DNA of 10,070 bases. Source: JANWHF01 sp036276235. Its GTDB lineage: Bacteria > Planctomycetota > Phycisphaerae > Tepidisphaerales > Tepidisphaeraceae. Positions 1 through 5,799 of the stretch are shown here, one piece after another (position 1 is the stretch's first letter; each line of letters begins with the position of its first letter). The stretch is taken from positions 1 through 10,070 of the forward strand of contig DATBDZ010000074.1 of the NCBI GenBank assembly GCA_036276235.1. Direction: 5' to 3'. The position numbers were made by a program, and so were the translations under genes. A model generated the notes under the pieces. It did not search any database and was not told the DNA's origin. It saw nothing but the letters and a program-made list of their open reading frames with translations.

Positions 1-1
1 T

Positions 2-688
2 CCGAACAACCGCGGGAAGGATGGCGGCAAGGACGGGCCGAGCGTCGCCTATCATCTGGAAACCAAACTCACCGTCCCCTCGCGCAATGATCAGCAACTC
101 GTCGAAGTCGCGCGCATCGAGCTGGAGCCAACGTATTTCTACAAGGCTGTGCCAATTCTTTCGCCACACGTCTATCGGCTGGCGCAATTGACCAACAAGA
201 CGCGCTACGTCCTGCTGCCGGGCGAGGCGACGATGTACGTCGGCACTGATTTCGTCGGCCGCATGCGCCTCGATCTGGTTGCGATCGGCGAACAGTTCAC
301 CGCCGGCTTCGGCATCGATCCGCAGATTCAGGTCGAGCGCATTCTGGTCGCTAAGAACCATTCGATCCAAGGCGGCAATCAGGTGCAGTCATACGATTAC
401 CGCATTCGCGTTAGCAGCTATAAGTCAACGGATGCGAATCTTCAGGTGTGGGATCGCCTGCCGCGCGGCGAAACGGAAGTCGTCGCCGTCGAGCTGGTGA
501 AGGCGACGCCCGAGCTGAATCAGGATCCCGATTATCTGCGGAACGATCGTCCGCAGAATCTGCTGCGCTGGGATTTGGTAGTGAAACCGGGGAGCACCGG
601 AAGCAACGCCGCCGTGATCAATTACGACTTCAAGCTTCAATACGACCGCAACGTGGCGATCGGCAACTTCATGCCGGCCAAAAGGTAA
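2..688 (+). CDS. DUF4139 domain-containing protein, C-terminal fragment
   Basis: The reading frame is open from base 2 to the TAA at 686-688, so this is the last 228 residues of a gene that begins before the window. A GTG at 149 could be called as a start, but the coding pattern continues unbroken upstream of it (reading ...ELEPTYFYKAVPILSP...), so I treat it as internal. The fragment resembles the C-terminal beta-rich DUF4139 domain of MuiA-type proteins: LTNKTRYVLLPGEATMYV, then DFVGRMRLDLVAIGEQF, then GFGIDPQIQVER, then a YRIRVSSYK strand and a VWDRLPRGE turn, ending in LRWDLVVKPG. This order matches the family. These proteins are usually exported or envelope-associated and their biochemical role is not established. 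Any signal peptide or DUF4140 N-terminal domain would lie outside the window. The gene is followed by a strong hairpin at 732-770, suggesting the transcript ends there. Family assignment is by pattern recognition; function unknown. Confidence 0.8.
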   Translation, partial: PNNRGKDGGKDGPSVAYHLETKLTVPSRNDQQLVEVARIELEPTYFYKAVPILSPHVYRLAQLTNKTRYVLLPGEATMYVGTDFVGRMRLDLVAIGEQFTAGFGIDPQIQVERILVAKNHSIQGGNQVQSYDYRIRVSSYKSTDANLQVWDRLPRGETEVVAVELVKATPELNQDPDYLRNDRPQNLLRWDLVVKPGSTGSNAAVINYDFKLQYDRNVAIGNFMPAKR

Positions 689-731
689 CCGGGCACAGCA
701 TTCATTAACCCTGAAAACTCAAGCCTTTGCA

Positions 732-770
732 GCCGGCGGCGGATGAGACACAAATCATTCCGCCGCCGGC
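732..770 (+). terminator. Hairpin terminator after the DUF4139 gene
   Basis: An 11-bp GC-rich stem pairs 732-742 with 760-770. A 4-bp inner extension (743-746 with 755-758) follows after a one-base bulge. The loop is 747-754. The sequence after the stem (CGCTCTATTATG) is only weakly T-rich, so termination could be Rho-assisted. It lies 44 bases after the stop codon, ahead of the promoter of the next gene. Confidence 0.6.
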
Positions 771-843
771 CGCTCTATTATGTAGACTTGGTGAGGCCAT
801 CCCCTATTGGTTGTGCGTGTACTGTTCAATCTGGCATGTGGAA

Positions 844-872
844 TTGGTTTGTGAAGGCGAGGTGGCTAGAAT
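844..872 (+). promoter_or_regulatory. Candidate sigma-70-type promoter for the UVR-motif gene
   Basis: TTGGTT (844-849) and TAGAAT (867-872) are separated by exactly 17 bases. Both hexamers match the -35 and -10 consensus well. Transcription would start near 879, giving an untranslated leader of about 110 nt that contains two strong hairpins. It lies just after a terminator-like hairpin, which fits an independent transcription unit. Prediction only. Confidence 0.45.
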
Positions 873-883
873 CATTCACGCTG

Positions 884-976
884 CCCGGGCGGGCAATTGC
901 GGTGCGGGATTGGACCTGCCGCCGCTCAAATTGGTTCGGCCGCCCGGGTGAGTATTGGGAGGCGTTGGGGCCTCCC
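884..976 (+). promoter_or_regulatory. Structured 5' leader upstream of the UVR-motif gene
   Basis: The predicted leader folds into two hairpins. The first is long and nested: CCCGGGCGG (884-892) pairs with CCGCCCGGG (940-948), CAATT (894-898) with AATTG (929-933), and GCGGTG (899-904) with CGCCGC (920-925). The second pairs GGGAGGC (957-963) with GCCTCCC (970-976) and ends 3 nt before the Shine-Dalgarno GGAG (980-983). No T-run follows either hairpin, so a translational effect is more plausible than attenuation. I do not recognise a known riboswitch class. The fold is hand-derived. Confidence 0.35.
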
Positions 977-989
977 GATGGAGTAAGCA

Positions 990-1808
990 ATGGGAGATGA
1001 TCAGGCTCGCCCTCGAAGCGAGGGCAAACTCTTGAGCAAGGACATCGCGTCCATCCTCAAGGGCTGGGATTACGAAGCGGGGACAATCAATGTCCGGAAG
1101 GTCGATGGACTGGACGGCAGCCCCAAACTTCAGATGCGCCTGGATTTGGGTCTGCTTCAGATGGAATTGAGCGGCCGCCCAGATGGCTGCCGGCCGCACG
1201 GCTGCGAATCGCTGCTCGAATATTTCGAGAAGCAACTCAACGAGCACAAGCAGCAGCACGGCACCGAGCTTGGCTTCCACTTGAGCAACAACCAGTGTCA
1301 ATCGCTCCGCGAAGAGGCGGTGCAATACTATCAGCGCTATCTGAGCCTCTTCGTGCTCGAGGATTTTGAAGGCGTTGTCCGCGACACGCAGCGCAACCTG
1401 CGCGTGCTCGATATCTGCGGCCAATACGCCGACGATGAGCAGGACCGCCTGGTGCTCGAGCAATACCGCCCGTACATCATCATGATGAACGCGCGAGCGA
1501 AGGCGTCGCTTGCCTTCAATCAGACTCGCTACGACGAAGCGCTTCGTCATGTCGAAGAAGGCCTGGCGAGCATCAAGCAGTTCTTCGAGCGCTTCGGCCA
1601 GGAAGAGGTGTACAAGGAATCCAACGAAGTGCGTGTGCTCAAGCGCTTCGCGCGGGAGATTCGCCGCAAGTTGCCGGTCGATCCCATCGCGCGGCTGCGC
1701 CGCAAGCTCGAAAAAGCCGTGAAGGACGAACGCTACGAAGAAGCCGCCAAGCTGCGGGACCAGCTCGTAGAGATCGAGCAGCCGGGCAAGGCCAAGTCGC
1801 AGATTTGA
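990..1808 (+). CDS. UVR (UvrB/UvrC) motif-containing helical protein
   Basis: The protein has 272 residues. The ATG at 990 is supported by GGAG at 980-983, six bases upstream; this is the clearest Shine-Dalgarno in the window. Residues 231-266 form a UVR motif (DPIARLRRKLEKAVKDERYE, then EAAKLRDQLVEIE), the coiled helical pair through which UvrB and UvrC contact each other and which also occurs in ClpC/McsA-type proteins. The N-terminal part has a conserved-looking LQMRLDLGLLQMEL and GRPDG block at about 47-65. Residues 105-225 are strongly helical and resemble TPR-like helix pairs (LVLEQYRPYIIMMNARAKAS; YDEALRHVEEGL). There is no nuclease, helicase or zinc-binding motif, so this is not UvrB or UvrC; a scaffold or adaptor role is inference. 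I believe similar proteins are common in Planctomycetota, but I could not check. It is probably monocistronic: promoter at 844, terminator at 1835. Confidence 0.8.
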   Translation: MGDDQARPRSEGKLLSKDIASILKGWDYEAGTINVRKVDGLDGSPKLQMRLDLGLLQMELSGRPDGCRPHGCESLLEYFEKQLNEHKQQHGTELGFHLSNNQCQSLREEAVQYYQRYLSLFVLEDFEGVVRDTQRNLRVLDICGQYADDEQDRLVLEQYRPYIIMMNARAKASLAFNQTRYDEALRHVEEGLASIKQFFERFGQEEVYKESNEVRVLKRFAREIRRKLPVDPIARLRRKLEKAVKDERYEEAAKLRDQLVEIEQPGKAKSQI

Positions 1809-1834
1809 ACGACAGCGCGATCGGGATCTTTATT

Positions 1835-1864
1835 GACGACGGGCAGCAATCGCTGCCCGTCGTC
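1835..1864 (+). terminator. Rho-independent-type terminator after the UVR-motif gene
   Basis: A perfect 13-bp stem pairs 1835-1847 (GACGACGGGCAGC) with 1852-1864, with loop AATC. It starts 26 bases after the stop codon. Only a short T-run follows (GTTTG). No gene faces it from the right, so it serves the UVR-motif gene. Confidence 0.7.
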
Positions 1865-1879
1865 GTTTGCCGGGACGCC

Positions 1880-1998
1880 GAATTTGATATTTGAGATTTC
1901 AAATACGGAAGCCCAAATTCGAGATCTCAGATTTCAAATCTCAAACCCGGAATCTGACATCGCAAATTTCAAATCTCAAATCTGAAGTCTTAAATCCA
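1880..1998. repeat. Degenerate 7-bp tandem repeat array, AT-rich
   Basis: From 1915 to 1998 the sequence reads as twelve consecutive heptamers related to AAATCTC, including AAATTCG, AGATCTC, AGATTTC, AAATCTC (1936 and 1971), AAATTTC and AAATCTG. A 35-bp superperiod (five units) brings ATTTCAAAT back at 1896, 1931 and 1966. The left part (1880-1898) carries the reverse complement of the unit (GATATTT, GAGATTT), so the ends can pair. The block is AT-rich against GC-rich surroundings, has no start codon or coding pattern, and lies between a terminator and the HAD gene. Confidence 0.75.
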
Positions 1999-2033
1999 CA
2001 TTCCACAACCGGACCGGCGGCACGATTCCGCCG

Positions 2034-2039
2034 TACGAT
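2034..2039 (+). promoter_or_regulatory. Candidate -10 box just before the HAD gene
   Basis: TACGAT lies 9 nt before the ATG at 2049, and there is no Shine-Dalgarno. It fits a -10 element of a leaderless transcript and matches the TACNAT boxes before three other genes here. No convincing -35 is visible. Confidence 0.3.
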
Positions 2040-2048
2040 CAATCGCTC

Positions 2049-2642
2049 ATGACCGCAGATCGTACACATGCTCTCCCGCGCGCCATTCTCTTCGATATGG
2101 ACGGCACGCTCACCGAGCCGCTGCTCGATTTCCCGCGCATCAAGGCGGAGATGGGCATCGGCCAGCGTCCCATCCTCGAAGCACTCGCCGAGATGGATGA
2201 GCAATCCCGACACACTGCCGAACTTGTGTTACTTCGCCACGAAGAAGAAGCAGCCGTTCGCTCCACTTTGAACGCGGGCTGTCGCGAGCTTTTGAGCGAA
2301 CTGGAACGCCTCGGCATCGCGACGGCGCTCATCACCCGCAACAGCCGCGCGAGCGTCAACCATGTCCTGACGCGCCATGAGTTGACGATCCGCGTTCTGG
2401 TCGCCCGTGAAGATGCGCCGCCCAAGCCCGATCCGCAGCCGCTGCTTCTGGCCTGCCAGCAATTGAGAGTGAACCGCGACGAGGCCTGGATGGTAGGCGA
2501 CGGTCAATACGACATCGAAGCCGCCCGCGCCGCCGGCATCGCCTCCATCTGGATCAGCCACGGGCGCAAGAAGCCATTCGCAGCCGAGCCATGGAAAGCC
2601 GTGCGCGACTTGCACGAACTGCGCCATCTTCTTTCGAGTTGA
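2049..2642 (+). CDS. HAD-superfamily hydrolase, phosphoglycolate-phosphatase-like
   Basis: This is a 197-residue cytoplasmic enzyme with all four HAD motifs. Motif I is FDMDGTLTEP, with nucleophile D16 and general acid D18. Motif II is ALITRNS with T96. Motif III is K126 in PPKPDPQP. Motif IV is VGDGQYDIEAA, with the metal-binding acids D151 and D155. The roughly 70 residues between motifs I and II form a helical cap, as in the Gph/beta-phosphoglucomutase branch. The likely reaction is hydrolysis of a phosphate monoester with Mg2+; the substrate cannot be told from sequence. Length is slightly short for Gph (about 220) but complete. The ATG at 2049 is chosen because it gives a normal lead into motif I; no Shine-Dalgarno is present. 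The gene stands alone, convergent with the minus-strand DDAH-like gene across a repeat-rich gap. Confidence 0.85.
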   Translation: MTADRTHALPRAILFDMDGTLTEPLLDFPRIKAEMGIGQRPILEALAEMDEQSRHTAELVLLRHEEEAAVRSTLNAGCRELLSELERLGIATALITRNSRASVNHVLTRHELTIRVLVAREDAPPKPDPQPLLLACQQLRVNRDEAWMVGDGQYDIEAARAAGIASIWISHGRKKPFAAEPWKAVRDLHELRHLLSS

Positions 2643-2688
2643 AAAGTCGTCGCAGACGGAACGATCAGCAGACGGAAGGGGGGCCGAC

Positions 2689-2786
2689 GGAAGGGGGTCG
2701 GGAGTACCCGTGGCGCGACGAGGACTCCTGTGCAACGCCGCACCACAGGGCTCCCGATCGCACGGAAGGACTCCCGACCCCCTTCC
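2689..2786. repeat. Intergenic inverted-repeat element with 17-bp perfect termini
   Basis: GGAAGGGGGTCGGGAGT (2689-2705) is the exact reverse complement of 2770-2786. The 64-bp interior holds smaller hairpins: CGGG-AGTA-CCCG (2699-2710, overlapping the left arm) and CCTGTG/CACAGG (2727-2732 with 2744-2749). It lies in the convergent gap after the HAD gene and contains no credible ORF. It could be a small mobile (MITE-like) element or serve as a bidirectional terminator. Confidence 0.65.
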
Positions 2787-2939
2787 ATTTCCCCTGACGC
2801 GGAATTCGCGGCGCATTGCGGTCAGCATCCTCCCTCAAATCAGCGACATGCCGATGAGTTTGAAAAGATGCGCGCGATTGCGCGAGGAGGGCGCATCAAA
2901 ATGAAGCGGTGGTACTGCTCGTCTTAAGCCCGGCATTAT

Positions 2940-3123
2940 CGTGGCATGGGCGGGACGCGTCTCGCCCATGGTTCGTGGCACGCCGGGCCCGATCCGCGGT
3001 AGCTGCCGCTGCTTGTTGCACTCGGCCATGCGTTGGAAAACGCTGCGCTCTTGCTGATGTCGGCCGAGTACGGCCGACGCTTGCGGAGTACCGCAACACC
3101 ATGGGTTGGAAACCCGTGCCACG
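2940..3123. repeat. Hairpin-rich intergenic repeat element
   Basis: The ends are CGTGGCA (2940-2946) and its reverse complement TGCCACG (3117-3123). Inside are consecutive hairpins: CATGGGCG (2945-2952) with CGCCCATG (2963-2970); GTCGGCCG-AGTA-CGGCCGAC (3059-3078); TTGCGG-AGTA-CCGCAA (3081-3096); and GGGTT-GGA-AACCC (3103-3115). It fills the gap up to the DDAH-like gene's stop codon. The multi-hairpin design resembles dispersed intergenic repeats that I associate with planctomycete genomes; copy number cannot be seen in one window. The remainder of the 2643-3130 gap (2787-2939) shows no gene. Confidence 0.6.
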
Positions 3124-3130
3124 AAATCCT

Positions 3131-3889
3131 TCACCTGACCACCAAACTCAAACACGTCACCCCACCCTCCGCCTTGGCGAACTCACTTAGGTCGGTCGTC
3201 TCGACGTCGAAGCCGAGTTGATCGATCAGCTCCGCCGTGCGCGGCGTGCTTGCGGGGAGGCAGACGTGCTGGCCGATGCTTAGCACATCCGCCGCCCATT
3301 GCTCTTGCGGCGGGATTTCGATCAGGTCGAAGTCCGCCAGCTCGCGTATGTCGAGCCAACGCGGGTTGATCAACAGGCGATCGTCTGGCAACGCCGTGCA
3401 GGCGGATTTGAGGTGCAGGCAATCGATCACTGTGATCGGTTTTACGCGATAGCCAAATGGCGCGACGATCGCGGCCAGAGCCGCGGCGCCGGCGGCGTTG
3501 GTGCGCTGCGAGCGGCCGACGAGTAGGGTCTTGCCGACGCGAGTGACGTCGCCGCCGTCGATTGTTGCGGGTAATGCGACGCGCGCGATGGGGCGATGTT
3601 TGCGCAGCTCCGGCTCGATGCCCGCCGGTTCGGGGCGACGCGATTCAGCGCCCATCGACATCATGATCCCCAGCTCATCGAGCACGATCGCCGTGTCTTC
3701 GACGAAACAGGCATCGGGCAACGCCATGTTCGTTTCGAGCACGATTGACGTCGCGCCGCAGCGATCGAGCATGCGGCGATATCCTTCGTGCTGTCGAAGG
3801 GCCGCCGCGTAATCGATCGGCTCGCGCGCGACGTAGGTGAGCTGGCAGTTGGCCATGTTGGGGGAAGGGAGATGGGTGATGGCGAGCAT
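3131..3889 (-). CDS. Dimethylarginine dimethylaminohydrolase-like (amidinotransferase fold) hydrolase
   Basis: The 252-residue protein carries the catalytic signatures of the DDAH branch of the guanidine-modifying superfamily. These are FVED at 62-65, DGGDV at 111-115, the catalytic histidine in CLHLKSA (H159), and the nucleophilic cysteine near the C terminus in GGVTCLSL (C246). The N-terminal THLPSPNMA segment also fits the family, supporting the ATG at 3889. Length matches bacterial DDAH (about 255). The expected reaction is hydrolysis of N-methylated arginine to citrulline plus a methylamine, through a thiouronium intermediate on the cysteine. Related branches act on other guanidino compounds, so the substrate is not certain. 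There is no signal peptide, so it should be cytoplasmic. Three GGGTTTC units (plus-strand reading) abut the start codon where a ribosome-binding site would normally be. The gene is monocistronic on the minus strand, divergent from gpsA. Confidence 0.82.
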   Translation of the reverse strand: MLAITHLPSPNMANCQLTYVAREPIDYAAALRQHEGYRRMLDRCGATSIVLETNMALPDACFVEDTAIVLDELGIMMSMGAESRRPEPAGIEPELRKHRPIARVALPATIDGGDVTRVGKTLLVGRSQRTNAAGAAALAAIVAPFGYRVKPITVIDCLHLKSACTALPDDRLLINPRWLDIRELADFDLIEIPPQEQWAADVLSIGQHVCLPASTPRTAELIDQLGFDVETTDLSEFAKAEGGVTCLSLVVR

Positions 3890-3913
3890 GGGTTTCGGGT
3901 TTCGGGTTTCAGG
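3890..3913. repeat. Three tandem GGGTTTC heptamers abutting the DDAH-like start codon
   Basis: GGGTTTC occurs three times in a row (3890-3910), followed by AGG. On the minus strand these read GAAACCC and run directly into the ATG at 3889, leaving no Shine-Dalgarno. The unit is close to the GGGTTCG/GGGTTCA units at 8786-8806. I found no inverted partner nearby. Confidence 0.8.
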
Positions 3914-3936
3914 TTGGGGAATGTTACCGATTTCTG

Positions 3937-4061
3937 CCTCTCCGCTGTACTCGAGGGAGAGGGTTGGGGTGCGGGGACGAACGCATCGACTTGCGAACCG
4001 CGCGATATCGCGGCCCGCTGTCCCCTCACCCTGCCCTCTCCCCTGAGTACAGGGGAGAGGG
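3937..4061. mobile_element. MITE-like inverted repeat with arms of about 42 bp
   Basis: The left arm (3937-3978) and right arm (4020-4061) are imperfect reverse complements. They share CTCTCC, GTACTC, GGGAGAGGG and a GGGTG/GGGGAC end. Each arm is itself a hairpin; the right one has a perfect 11-bp stem (4034-4044 with 4051-4061) around the loop GAGTAC and is followed by TTCTTT. The 41-bp centre contains the perfect palindrome CGCGATATCGCG (4001-4012). There is no ORF. The design fits a non-autonomous mobile element or dispersed repeat; target-site duplications are not obvious. Confidence 0.55.
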
Positions 4062-4119
4062 TTCTTTGCCCGTCCGCTCGCGCAATAGGCCTCATCGTTG
4101 CGAGCATCCGATTCGGCTC

Positions 4120-4177
4120 GCTGTTCTCTAATTTCGAGTTAGATCCGTCATTCGCCAAATGCTGTTCGAATTTCGAG
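4120..4177. repeat. Direct repeat pair GCTGTTC...TTTCGAG in the divergent gap
   Basis: GCTGTTC followed by AATTTCGAG occurs at 4120-4138 and again, two bases shorter, at 4161-4177, 41 bp apart. The pair lies between the divergent DDAH-like and gpsA genes, so it could be a pair of operator sites or a small duplication. No regulator is identified. Confidence 0.4.
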
Positions 4178-4216
4178 CGCGCCTCCGTCTCCGTGCCGTG
4201 GTGAATTCTCAGGGGC

Positions 4217-4237
4217 GGGCACGCCCGTGCCGTTTTT
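4217..4237 (+). terminator. Terminator-like hairpin upstream of gpsA
   Basis: GGCACG (4218-4223) pairs with CGTGCC (4226-4231), followed after one base by five Ts (4233-4237). The loop is only two bases as drawn, so the real stem is probably a little shorter. It ends 13 bases before the gpsA -10 box. It would stop plus-strand transcription entering from the repeat region and insulate gpsA. Confidence 0.35.
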
Positions 4238-4250
4238 GCTTGCAGGCCGC

Positions 4251-4256
4251 TACAAT
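4251..4256 (+). promoter_or_regulatory. Candidate -10 box just before gpsA
   Basis: TACAAT lies 8 nt before the gpsA ATG, a spacing that would start transcription at or next to the start codon. There is no Shine-Dalgarno. A good -35 is not evident; TTGCTT at 4236 is too close. Confidence 0.4.
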
Positions 4257-4264
4257 TCGGCGCA

Positions 4265-5263
4265 ATGCCTGAACATGTGACGATTCTCGGCGATGGCGCG
4301 ATGGCTACCGTTTGCTCTATGCTACTGACGCAGGGCGGGCATGGCGTCACCATGTGGGGAGCGTTCGAGGAATCGATCGAGCGGCTGATCCAGAATCGGG
4401 AGAATCATCGCCTGCTGCCGGGAGCGCGGATTCCGCCGGACGTGCGGCTGACCGCCAACGACGCCTCCTGCTTCGACGGCGCGACGATGGTGCTCTCGGC
4501 GATCCCGGCGCAGTACACGCGCAGCGCCTGGGATCGCCTGCGGACGCATGTGCCGGCGGGGATCGCGGTCGTCTCCGTCACCAAGGGAATCGAAAACAAC
4601 ACGCTGCTGCGGCCCAGCCAGATCATCGGCGATGTCATCGGCCATCGTAAAGGTCCTGTGGCGGTTTTGTCCGGGCCGAATATTGCCGCTGAGCTGGCGA
4701 AGTATCTGCCGGCGACGGCGGTTGCCGCCGCGGAGGATCAGGACCTGGCGCTGCGCGTGCAGAAGGTCTTCGCAACCGAGTGGTTTCGCGTCTACACCAA
4801 CGGCGACGTGATCGGCGTCGAGCTGGCGGGGGCGATCAAGAATGTCGTCGCGATTGCCGCGGGAATTCTCGACGGCCTCGCCGCCGGCAACAACGCCAAG
4901 GCGGCGCTGGTCACGCGCGGGCTTGTCGAAATCTCGCGGCTGGGTGTTGCAATGGGCGCCTCGGCCGACACGTTCATGGGGCTGGCGGGGCTGGGCGATC
5001 TGATCACCACCTGCGTCAGCCCCGAAGGCCGCAACCGCACCGTCGGCGAACGCATCGGCAAAGGCCAGCGCCTCCCCGATATTCTGGCGACGATGGACAG
5101 CGTCGCCGAGGGCGTGCCGACCACGCAATCGGTCATGCAACTGGCCCGCAAGCATCAGGTCGAGATGCCGATCACGGAGGCGGTCTATTCGGTGCTGTTC
5201 GAAAACAAGGATGTGCTGCATGCGCTGAGTGATTTGATGAGGAGAGATCCGAAGGGGGAATAG
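4265..5263 (+). CDS. gpsA: NAD(P)H-dependent glycerol-3-phosphate dehydrogenase
   Basis: This cytoplasmic enzyme reduces dihydroxyacetone phosphate to sn-glycerol-3-phosphate, the backbone for phospholipid synthesis. The 332 residues match the usual bacterial GpsA length. Visible signatures are the Rossmann nucleotide loop GDGAMAT (9-15), SVTKGIE with K107, the LSGPN loop (135-139), the catalytic K192 in GVELAGAIKNVVAIAAGI, NNAKAALVTRGL (209-220), MGLAGLGDLITTC (238-250) and GRNR (255-258), which binds substrate phosphate. The third glycine of GxGxxG is alanine (A14), a mild deviation in an otherwise complete enzyme. The ATG at 4265 is chosen because it places the nucleotide loop at residue 9, as usual. 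It lacks a Shine-Dalgarno but has a TACAAT box 8 nt upstream. The stop overlaps by one base the 8-bp-unit inverted repeat that follows. There is no obvious operon partner. Confidence 0.95.
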   Translation: MPEHVTILGDGAMATVCSMLLTQGGHGVTMWGAFEESIERLIQNRENHRLLPGARIPPDVRLTANDASCFDGATMVLSAIPAQYTRSAWDRLRTHVPAGIAVVSVTKGIENNTLLRPSQIIGDVIGHRKGPVAVLSGPNIAAELAKYLPATAVAAAEDQDLALRVQKVFATEWFRVYTNGDVIGVELAGAIKNVVAIAAGILDGLAAGNNAKAALVTRGLVEISRLGVAMGASADTFMGLAGLGDLITTCVSPEGRNRTVGERIGKGQRLPDILATMDSVAEGVPTTQSVMQLARKHQVEMPITEAVYSVLFENKDVLHALSDLMRRDPKGE

Positions 5264-5357
5264 GAAAAAGGCACGAAGGCACGGAGGCACGAAGGCGAAG
5301 AACGGGCATCGGCATTTCCCTTCGTGCCTTCGTCCCTCCGTGCCTTGGTGCCTTTCC
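5263..5357. repeat. Inverted repeat built of 8-bp GGCACGAA units
   Basis: The left arm contains GGCACGAA (5270), GGCACGGA (5278) and GGCACGAA (5286). The right arm contains the complement: TTCGTGCC (5321), TTCGTCCC (5329), TCCGTGCC (5337) and TTGGTGCC (5345). Both outer ends carry GGAA/TTCC flanks, so roughly 30 bp can pair with few mismatches. It lies directly between gpsA and the ABM gene and could terminate gpsA transcription, though there is no T-run. Confidence 0.8.
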
Positions 5358-5384
5358 TACCCAAGCATTCTCGTTTTCTCCGGT

Positions 5385-5390
5385 TACAAT
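5385..5390 (+). promoter_or_regulatory. Candidate -10 box just before the ABM-domain gene
   Basis: TACAAT lies 6 nt before the ATG at 5397 with no Shine-Dalgarno, the same arrangement as gpsA. No -35 is recognisable at the usual distance. Confidence 0.4.
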
Positions 5391-5396
5391 CCGGCA

Positions 5397-5687
5397 ATGA
5401 CCACCACCATCGGCATGCATTACGACGTGATCGCGGGCAAAGAGCAGGAATTTGAGAATGGCTTCAAGGCGGTGATCGAGCATCTGAAGTCGGTCGCCGG
5501 GCATGTCGAATCGCATCTTTATTCCGACGTCCAATCCGTCGGCAGCTATCTGATCCTCAGCCAATGGGAAAATCACGAAGCATTCCAGACGTTCCTTCGC
5601 AGCCCCGAGTTCGCAAAGGTGACGGCCTGGGGCAGAGCCGAAATCCTGCGCAGCCGACCGAAGCATAAGGTTTACACCAATCAATAA
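5397..5687 (+). CDS. Antibiotic biosynthesis monooxygenase (ABM) domain protein
   Basis: This 96-residue protein is a single ABM (dimeric alpha/beta barrel) domain. The signatures are the first strand MHYDVIAGKEQEFENGF (7-23), the PGHVESH-like turn here as AGHVESHLY (34-42), the strand YLILSQWENHEAFQTFL (51-67), and SPEFAKVTAWGRAEIL (69-84) leading to RPKHKVY. Members include cofactor-free quinol monooxygenases, IsdG-type haem oxygenases and many uncharacterised dimers; nothing here fixes the substrate. An in-frame ATG at 5340 lies inside the 8-bp repeat and would add 19 residues unlike the family, so 5397 is chosen; a TACAAT box precedes it. A strong hairpin follows the stop codon. It probably acts in the cytoplasm as a dimer and is monocistronic. 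Confidence 0.85.
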   Translation: MTTTIGMHYDVIAGKEQEFENGFKAVIEHLKSVAGHVESHLYSDVQSVGSYLILSQWENHEAFQTFLRSPEFAKVTAWGRAEILRSRPKHKVYTNQ

Positions 5688-5691
5688 AAGT

Positions 5692-5720
5692 GCCCCCGCC
5701 GCGGGGAAGACGGCGGGGGC
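5692..5720. terminator. Terminator hairpin after the ABM-domain gene
   Basis: A perfect 10-bp GC stem (GCCCCCGCCG, 5692-5701, with 5711-5720) encloses a 9-base loop and starts 4 bases after the stop codon. On the minus strand it is followed by ACTTTTATT, so it may work better for transcripts coming from the right. It is likely used in both directions in this convergent gap. Confidence 0.65.
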
Positions 5721-5799
5721 TTCAGGGGAGGTAGGGTCCTGTATGAGAGGCCGCGTTGACATTTGGCGCGACCTCCCACGTTGTGTCGTGGTTGGTGCC

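Noticed and set aside
727..989. Small plus-strand ORFs in the leader region
   Set aside because: They lie across a terminator hairpin, a promoter and the folded leader, and show no coding pattern.
876..1550. 224-residue open frame antisense to the UVR-motif gene
   Set aside because: It is a shadow frame; the sense strand has a promoter, a Shine-Dalgarno, a motif and a terminator.
1896..2000. CRISPR array suggested by the 35-bp period
   Set aside because: The period comes from five degenerate heptamers. There are no conserved repeats of 25-37 bp alternating with unique spacers, and no cas genes.
4322..5290. 322-residue open frame antisense to gpsA
   Set aside because: It is a GC-rich shadow of gpsA: H/R/D/G-rich composition, no domain, and gpsA is certain on the other strand.
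5340..5396. Upstream ATG extension of the ABM protein
   Set aside because: The 19 added residues are encoded by the 8-bp repeat and the -10-like box, and do not match the domain.
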